64,000 bases of DNA from assembly GCF_954871325.1 (NCBI RefSeq), contig NC_088775.1, positions 85,785,561-85,849,560 on the forward strand. The letters run 5' to 3'. A program made the translations under genes and the position numbers. Every line of letters begins with the position of its first letter. Positions within the stretch are counted from its first letter, which is position 1. The DNA is from Gordionus sp. m RMFG-2023 (taxonomy: Eukaryota > Nematomorpha > Gordioida > Chordodea > Parachordodidae). The notes under the pieces are model-generated. The model saw nothing but the letters and a program-made list of their open reading frames with translations, was not told where the DNA came from and did not search any database. This document shows, in pieces, positions 56,844-64,000 of this stretch.

Positions 56844-59800
56844 GTTTTATATAATTTTTTTGAAATGATTTAAATTTATTATTATATAGGAGAGCACATA
56901 AAGAATTGGAGACTACGATATTTTTTTCTCTTAGAAGATTGCAGTTTAATTGGATTTAAAAATAGGCCTACTCATAATTTAAATGACCCTTTAAACAATT
57001 TCACTGTTAAAGGTAGCAAAACTTAAATATAATATTATATTTTAAAAATTAAGGTTGCCAAATTATGACATCCGATAAACCAAAACCTAACGTTTTTATT
57101 ATAAGAGGATTACTCATGACATCAATAATTGAAAGAACATTTAGCACACAATCTCCTGAAGACAGGTTTTATAATTAATTTGTAATTTTTGAACTAAAAT
57201 GATTGAATTTATTAAATGCCATTAGCTTTTAAAAACTTAAAATAATAATTAGAAACCAATCATTGGAATATAAAAAATAATTTACATATAAAATAATATA
57301 TATCTACATTCGATTATAAATTCTTTTCATTATTAAATGGTTTTCTTCCAGTTTATCTAAATTAGGCAATTTTCCCTCTGTCACCCTTCTTCCTGTGACC
57401 TTGATCTCATTACTTTAGTGCATCTCTTTATAAAGCCCTGAAATTTGAACTTAGGCCAAAAAATTAAAAAATATTTTCATGAACCAGACTTAGGCCGATG
57501 TTATTTATAGTTTTATCAAAATAAAATTATAATTATAATTTATCTATGATAAGAAAAAAGCAAAACACTTGATTATTGTTTCATTCATCTTCTTAAAGAT
57601 ATGTTTATATTTTTATTACAATTTTGGATCATGACTTGGGCCTATAAATTTTAAAATATTTTGAGCTGGGCTCAGGCTTAAACATTTATATAAGTTGGCT
57701 TGTGCCTAAAAAATGGAATTGCTGGTCTCTATCTCTTCACCCATTCATCTTTTGTTCAGCATTCCCACACCATCTCAGTCTATTTTTTCTTATTTATTTT
57801 ATTTAAAAAATCCTATCCCAAGTATTAGATCTGGACCATGTAAGAGTTGGAAGGGGATATTTTTTACTATGATGATGATTTAATCTTTCATTTTAATTTT
57901 TTTTGACATGTTTACTAATATTTTTATTTATCTTTTTCATTACAAAAGAATATCAAATAAATAAATTTTTTAAAAAATATTAATTAGACACCTTATTATA
58001 CTGCCCAGCCCATATTTTTAAAAAAACTTCTTTGGCCTGGCCTGAGTACTTTTAATTTTTAGATTGGCTTGGATTTTTTAAATTTTTTTAAAAATTCATT
58101 TTAGTCCAGGCCTGAAGTTTTAAAAATATTCTGTTACTTGTGATTATTTATTTTTTTGCTTGTATTTTGTAGAAAGAAAAAAAGAAAGAAAGGAAAATAT
58201 AAACAGAAAATTAAATTATTATTTTGCAAAATTCTAAAATCAGCCTGATGCCCTGATTCACCCCAGGTTTATAATTTTATTTTTTCAAGCATGGCTTGGA
58301 GTTTTTAACTATTTAAAACTGGCACCAGGTGAGGCTGTAATTACCAAACAGGTCTGCAAGTTTGCTGTTATATATTTAATTATCAATCATTATCTTTGAC
58401 CTCTTCAATTTAAATTGTGATGCTATTCATTAGCATCATAAATTTTTTTCTTATCATAAAAATTATTTTATTTTTATCTTATGCTATCATCTCTAACTCA
58501 TTTTTTGAAATTCCTAATAAAAGTTGTGCATAATCCAAGAATGTTAAAATATTTGTACTGGCCATGCTGGAAGCTTCACAATTATTTTTTAAAGATGATT
58601 TATGACTTTTATTACTCCTTCCCTTTATAATAAATTTCTACAGGCAGGGCTGAACAATCTCATAAAATTATTGGATGGGCCAGGTAGAAAATATTTTACA
58701 TACCCTCCCTCAATCTGCCTTTATCTCGAATTTTCTACATTCATTCTGGTTGTGTCCAAAATATCAAAAAAAAAATTGATTCGCAAACTTTTTAAACTTT
58801 TCTAGAAAATTTCAAAAATTTAAATTTACGATGTCATTAAAAAAAAACTTTTGAAAGTTTTAAAACTTTTAGAATTTTTTAAAAATGATTTTTTGAGACA
58901 TAACCTTACAGACCTACCTAGACCTACTCACCAAAACGTTAGTAATTTAATTTTTCATTTTTCCAACATTTGATTTTAGCAAACTCATTTTTTTGACTGT
59001 TTTCTGGGTTTGATTTAAAAAATATAATAAAAATTTTGTTTTTGAATTATGATTTTAACCAAAATATTATATATAAATTTATTTTGATAATTCAACAAAC
59101 AACCATTACTAGATAAAAAATTTTTTTTAAAAAAATATATAATTGATAATAAATAATTTATGACTACTCATTCGAAAATATTTGTGCCTGGCAGAAAGAG
59201 AAGAAATGAATGAAAGATCGTAATCCTCATCTAAAATGATATCAAAAATTCTGATTTTTAATATTTAATAATGCCTTCCTTGGAATGGATTGGCGTAAAG
59301 TTGCCATTATTGAGAACAAAACATGCAATTACTCGAGAGCTAAGATTGATCGATGGTTTGATTGACTCCTGCTCTCCACGAACTAAATTGAGCAAATGTT
59401 TTTTTTTAATATCATCATAATACATATTAATTTATTATTTTCCTTCCCCTAATGGTAATAATCAAATTTCAAAAAAAAAGAAAGAAATAACCTTGAAAAT
59501 AAAAAAAATTGCATAACAACACTTTAATCGAATCAATATTTTCGCTGCATTTTTTTTAAACAAAACAACAAATTATTTAAAAAGTGGCTTATTAGTTGCG
59601 ATGACGTTGGAGATACCCTTTGTATGCGCAACGCCTCATTCATATAAATTATGATTGATCGACATATTTGACAAAATATCCTATTTTAATTATTACCATT
59701 TATACCTCGTCTTTAGCTCGGCTAAATTAGTTCCGAATTTCGTTTTAAAGTTATTTAGCTCAAAATGGCATCAAATACTAAAATTGATAACTAATTTAAT

Positions 59801-61776
59801 TATCGCGGACTTAATTTCGGAATATTCGTTTTAAAATGCTCAGACTTGCGAATAAACTAGTTCGCTAATTTCATAACTAACTTGCGCTGCATTTATAGTA
59901 AACGCGTTATCTTCAAGCATTGCGTTTATTACAGCTGATTCACAATAATCATTTTTTTTAAACGAATTGGCTATTATTTTTATAATAGTATCGCTTATTT
60001 TTTTTATCAACGCATCGCAACATGTGTTTTTTAAATTTTTTCATAGGGTTATCATCGTAACGCTCCATATTTATAAATTTATACCTATTTATTGGCTTTT
60101 TTTTTGTAAAAAAACACACCGCTTGAACATAACGCGTTCTTAGTCGTGTTAGGTATAGGACGAGGAAACAAAGTATCCTTCTCTGAAAAAAAGAAGCCTA
60201 ATCCTTAATAAATGAAATATATAAATGACAAGCAATGCTCAACTATCCGACGAATAAACCGTGTCGGACCGGATTTTTTGCTCCGACCATTTTTTAAAAT
60301 ACATTTTCAAGTCCGGACTGGGTTTGAGTTTTTTGATAAAGCAAGACCCGAAATTATTGAAGAATATTATTTCGGGGCCAGTGGATCTACAGGTCTCCGC
60401 AAAAATATAGGGGGGTTACCATATCAGCTGGCTTAACTCTGCCAAAAGTATTTAAACCAATTAAAAGCAATTTTTTTTTATCGAGGCGCATGAATGACCA
60501 AAAATAGAAAATTAAAAAAAAATAAAATAATACCCGACATTTTTAAATTTGAAGTCGATAAACTTTAAAAAAAAAACTGGGTATTTTTAAGTCCAAAAAA
60601 AAAATTATTTTAATATTTTAAAAATTATAAAATAAACGCTTTAATTTTAAAATGCACAATTTTCGGTGAATCATTTTTTAAAAAGAAAAAGAAAAGGGGG
60701 TAAATGAATTTTTCGATTATTTTATATATTTTTTTTTGCGCGGGGGACGGGGGAGGGGCAATGACATATAATAATACCTAGATTGACGATGCATTCATAA
60801 TAATGCATTTGAAAGCGACGTTGAATGCAAATCAGCTGGACCCGCCATTTTGGTAACCCATATAGTAAAAATATTCTATTAAATTGATAACTTGCTTCCT
60901 TATTATCTCGATGATCGGGCAATTCTTTGATAATTTATTCTTGTCAGACATAAGAATAAAATTGGCCTCTCGTTAAAAATTTTTAATAATTATATATCAA
61001 AATGGCCTCCCCAGCTGTTTTCATTGATGTACACTTTTAATAAATGCATCGTCTGTCATTGGGGAGGGGATACCAAGTTTTTTGTTCTTTTTTTCCTTTA
61101 CCTAAATACAACAAAATCTATTAAATTTAATTTTTGTAAAATGTAGAAGTTAATCTGGTGTTTTTAGCAAATTTTTAAATTATTCATGGCGCGATAAAAA
61201 AAGTATTGAATGATCTCATATGTCGTAATATTATATTCTAGTACGTGTATAGCGCCGAGTTGTTAAATATTACTTTTCAAATGTATCTAGATACAGATAC
61301 ATTGAAAGGATACATGGCCATAAATTACCTAAATACCGATACAATTATTTGAAATGATTTTAAGACACCATTCCGATACTTTTAAAATGTCAAAATTTTA
61401 TTTTAAAAAACTCAAATTTAAATTCATTACTGTTGCATTCCCCGAAATAAAGAAAGAAAGAAAAAAATCACATTTTTAGCCATTTTGAAATGTCTTTCAA
61501 CTTGCGCCACGCTGGTAGGTCGTACAGTTTATAACGCGTTCTATAATAAATCATCGAAATTTTTTGAAAAAACCCGGGTCGATAAAGAATGACTCTAAAT
61601 TTGCTAAACATAAACCCCTTCGATATATAATCGTAAATAATTCATTTTTTTAATAATTATAATATATCCACAGGGAATCTTGGATAGAAGCTATTAACAA
61701 CGTGTCCAATAAACTCGGGGCCGAAGAAACAGAGGCTTACATGAAAAATCCTTCACCCAAACCCAGGAAGAAAATG
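56756..61776 (+). CDS. AKT: AKT/PKB serine-threonine kinase, 5' part (PH domain; kinase exons beyond window)
   Basis: Predicted exons: 56756-56843, 56890-57012, 57054-57165, 61674-61776, all in phase, giving 142 residues. AKT is recruited to PIP3-rich membranes by its PH domain and acts in the PI3K pathway (family knowledge). The PH domain aligns along its whole length with human AKT1. The phosphoinositide-binding residues are present: Lys28, Glu31, Arg37, Arg39, Lys53, Asn65 and Arg88 correspond to human K14, E17, R23, R25, K39, N53 and R86. The start is the first ATG after an in-frame TAA at 56741 and gives about 14 more residues before the domain than human AKT1. The catalytic domain (GxGxFG etc.) was looked for after 61776 and not seen, so the gene is cut by the window edge, not necessarily truncated. 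Confidence 0.93.
56890..57012 (+). CDS. AKT: AKT exon 2 (PH domain core)
   Basis: Acceptor tatatag; reads EHIKNWRLRYFFLLEDCSL, IGFKNRPTHNLNDPLNNFTVK. Corresponds to EYIKTWRPRYFLLKNDGTF and the following GYKERP...PLNNFSV of human AKT1. The residue after the ligand-binding Lys is Asn54 where human AKT1 has Glu40. Donor AAAG|gtagca, phase 1; the next intron is 41 bp. Confidence 0.96.
57054..57165 (+). CDS. AKT: AKT exon 3 (PH domain core)
   Basis: Acceptor aattaag; completes Gly, then CQIMTSDKPKPNVFIIRGLL and MTSIIERTFSTQSPED plus two bases of Arg. Matches [20 protein letters not shown] and TVIERTFHVETPEER of human AKT1. Donor AG|gtttta, phase 2. Confidence 0.96.
58748..58905. repeat. Foldback element family F, second copy
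   Basis: Ends ggttgtgtccaaaatatc and attttttgagacataacc, inverted with a few mismatches. Inner parts (cgcaaactttttaaactttt) match the copy at 41280. Confidence 0.65.
60751..61069. mobile_element. Foldback MITE family D, 303 bp, exact 8-bp target duplication
   Basis: Element 60759-61061 starts caatgacatataataatacc and ends cgtctgtcattg. GGGAGGGG flanks it exactly (60751-60758 and 61062-61069). Relative to the copy at 33546 it lacks about 15 bases of the right arm (the aggtattattatat block), so its two ends are no longer symmetric beyond the first 8 or so bases. Lies in AKT intron 3. Confidence 0.9.
61674..61776 (+). CDS. AKT: AKT exon 4 (end of PH domain and linker)
   Basis: Acceptor ccacag|G completes Arg108, then ESWIEAINNVSNKLGAEETE and AYMKNPSPKPRKKM. 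Corresponds to the last PH helix (EEWTTAIQTVADGLKK) and start of the linker to the kinase domain. Donor is placed at ATG|gtttta, phase 0, just where human AKT has KPKHRV|T; the frame also runs nine more codons before a stop, so the donor is less certain than the acceptor. Confidence 0.9.
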
Positions 61777-62883
61777 GTTTTAAAAATAATATTTTCCATA
61801 ATATGTATCATATAAAACTTCGTGGAGGCATATGATTTGATATTTGACAAACCCCTCCGCCCCCACTTCCCCATCCGCCTTTCCATCTAAAGTTTTCTGT
61901 TTCACTACGCGGTTAACAATTTATTTAACACATTCGGCATGGCTTATAAAACCGATACCCAATATTTTTAAAAAGAACTTTAATATAAAATCCCCGCCAA
62001 AGCAAATATTGGCTATAATTTATCATTAAATTCATTTTCCCCTCCATTTTCATTAACTCTACCAATGCAAATATTTGAACCACCACACCGAGTTTGGGAG
62101 ACATAAAATCACTTCTCCAGTTCAACTTACGTCTTCATGCCAAACTTTTTTCGAAAGCGAAGCGTCCATTTTGTTCATACCTATCTGACTGAAAAGACAC
62201 GTCAAATCGCTAGCAAAACAGCTGATCAATCGTAAACAAGCTATTTTATTTTTTTTGATAAAGGAAAATGGTTTACTGGATTTATCTTTAAATTCAGAAT
62301 CACGAATTTCTAAAGGTTTTTTTTAAACGAGAACTAAATTTCCTCTATTTGAAAATTAAAACCGTTTTTCTGCTTTTTTATGCCCTAGACTGATTTAAGT
62401 TTCGTATGTTTTGTACATGCACCAAAACAGATAGAAAATATATGTTAAAAATACACTTTTGGATTCTCTGAATCATTTTGAAATTTTACGTAAATTATAT
62501 GTTAATGGAAACGCAAAGAACCTGAACAAATAAATTGACCCTTTTCGCGCTATGGCAGAAATCGGCCATTTTTTCCATTTAATTCGCTATTTAATTCGCG
62601 ATTTAAAATCGATTAAAAATAATTAAAAATTTCAATTAAACAATTATGAGCTAAGATTGTGAAATATAGTATTTTTTTTCTTCAAAATTTCGGTTTAATA
62701 TTATCTCTCAAGTAAAGGACTAATGCTCAAGGGAATGAGTCAGGAATTTGTTTGAAAAATTAAATAATTGTTTGTAATTTGATATATTTTTTTTATAATA
62801 AAGTGCCGATCGATGCAGCTAATATGACAAAAAATGAGGGATGATTTGGAAAGAAATATTGAAAATTATATAATAACCTATGA

Positions 62884-63093
62884 ATCGACTTTTTGAGCCG
62901 ATTTTTTAAAACGGCTAATTTAATATTTTCGCCAGAAAAATATTGCCCAAGCCTTGAGATGTCGATAATATATATCTAGACCTTTGTTCCTTATATTAGC
63001 AAAATCTTTAGGCTTGCGTAATATCTTTCTGGATGAAATATCGAGTAAGCCGTTTTTAAAAATCGGCTCAAAACGAGCCGTTTAACAACATTA
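62884..63093. repeat. Foldback MITE family A, near full-length copy
   Basis: Left arm ttttgagccgattttttaaa, centre tattttcgccagaaaaatat and cccaagccttgagatgtcg, right arm gtttttaaaaatcggctcaa then acgagccgtttaacaacatta. Left terminus worn. Confidence 0.72.
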
Positions 63094-63961
63094 GGTGTAG
63101 TGCTCATTTATTAAAATCTACTATCAATAGATTTGGAAAATAAAAGGTCTCCGGGAACAAATAGTTAGTGTGGTGGCAAAGTATTTCAAGAAATAATCAG
63201 TTTGTTTCGAACTGAAACGAGATGGAGGGCGATCTCTTGTGTTTATTTTTTAAATTAGTTTCGTAGAATATTAAATTATTTTTCACTATTGTGATTAGGA
63301 TTTTTCTACTATGTCAAAAAATTGGAATAGAAAATAAACCTTTTTCTCTAACAAGTAGTGATTACTAGGGCAATTTGGTTATTTAATTTAGATTTTGTTT
63401 GTATAAATCCTTAACTTTAACTATTTCAAGTTTTGATTTATATCATTGATTTAAAAAATCGGAGTGATTTAAATCGGACACCCTATCATAAATAGACTTA
63501 TACGCCTTACGTTACCACCCAATCCGTATCGGTAAATTTTACCATGCATATACTATAGGTCGGCCCGATCAGAATCCAGAAAAAAAATTCTGGGATCCGT
63601 GGGCAAGACAACTTGCGCAAATTATTTTCCGGGCTCCAAATAATTTGTGGGCCGGGCCTTGGGTTACCACACTGTGGTATCAAAAATATGTCCAATATAT
63701 ATTTTCATTTTACTGTAAGAAAGAAGGTAAAAAGGAAATAAAGAAATGAAAGAAAGAGAGAAATAATTTTTTATAAAAAAATCGGAGATTGCTATATTTT
63801 GTAAATAGATGAAAATAATTTAAATCAGTTAAGGATTCAAAAATTATTGAAGTGTTAAAAGAGCTAAAGGGCAAAAAACAATTTAAATTTTTATTTCTAT
63901 TAATGAAAGCTAAAGCGTTATTCGAAACATGCAGAGTTTGAAATGCTCTTTCAATAAAATA

Positions 63962-64000
63962 CAGAGATCTGCAGCCGGGCCTGGCCGTATTTTAATTTAT
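63962..64000. mobile_element. Foldback MITE family B, left end, cut by the window edge
   Basis: Starts cagagatctgcagccgggcc and continues tggccgtattttaattt, like the left end of the copy at 45823. Confidence 0.75.

Larger units (their letters stand above)
57166..61673. other. AKT intron 3
   Basis: 4508 bp between two PH-domain exons. Includes degenerate family B-like pieces with gggcc/ggcct motifs (about 57620-58370 and 60260-60400), a family F foldback (58748), a family D foldback (60759) and simple A/T runs. No other exon recognised. Confidence 0.7.
61777..64000. other. AKT intron 4 (continues past the window)
   Basis: At least 2224 bp. Contains a family A foldback (62884), an inverted GC-rich patch near 63560-63660 and the start of a family B MITE at 63962. 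Kinase-domain exons were searched for by eye and not found. Confidence 0.65.

Noticed and set aside
61777-64000. AKT kinase-domain exon
   Set aside because: No glycine-loop, catalytic HRD or DFG coding sequence seen on the + strand; the frame at 61844-62029 has no kinase similarity.

Overview
The window is a piece of a very AT-rich (roughly 70-75 % A+T by eye) animal nuclear genome. Two host protein genes were assembled exon by exon, both on the + strand. The first is a complete MEIS/Homothorax-type TALE homeobox gene of 11 coding exons (8702-51944, predicted 1193 aa). The second is the 5' part of an AKT/PKB kinase gene: four exons (56756-61776) carrying the whole PH domain. Its kinase exons must lie beyond the right edge. 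MEIS, AKT and a tRNA-Tyr with a nuclear-type intron point to a metazoan. The species is not identifiable from the window. An invertebrate bilaterian with long low-complexity protein inserts, tiny (41-46 bp) introns alongside a 29 kb intron, and weak splice donors fits best.

Layout. 1-8701: AT-rich upstream DNA with a cluster of small foldback elements at 200-2060. 8702-9564: MEIS exon 1, an Asn/Ser/His-rich N-terminus ending in EKDIIY. 9565-38720: first intron, about 29 kb, full of transposon fossils. It holds a 2364-bp hAT element (26332-28695) with exact 8-bp target duplication and a LINE fragment inside it, a second short hAT (29644-31304), many MITEs, and a tRNA-Tyr(GTA) gene on the - strand (36180-36267). 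38721-42366: the conserved MEIS/PBC-interaction domain, split over exons 2-5, including two 51-bp exons. 42521-43820: a 1.3 kb exon of His/Asn/Pro/Gly-rich sequence. 44939-48230: the homeodomain over three exons. 48312-51944: C-terminal exons, again His/Asn-rich. 51945-56755: the intergenic gap to AKT, with a hAT remnant and a short tandem array. 56756-61776: AKT PH-domain exons. 61777-64000: AKT intron.

Repeats. Almost all recognisable mobile DNA is hAT-superfamily: two elements with intact ends, two more transposase remnants, and several non-autonomous foldback families. Four individual copies have exact 8-bp target duplications and others have near-matches. One 401-bp TIR element carrying a tRNA-like sequence sits inside a hAT-type MITE with a 9-bp duplication. 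I saw no LTR element, retrovirus-like element, Polinton or CRISPR-like array.

Functionally the two host genes are neighbours, not an operon. MEIS is a nuclear PBC/HOX cofactor; AKT is a PIP3-recruited kinase. Nothing here convinces me of a wholly new biological system. The most unusual points are the oversized MEIS protein, the poor splice-site consensus, ultra-short introns shared by host genes and a transposon, and the density and nesting of hAT-derived foldback elements.
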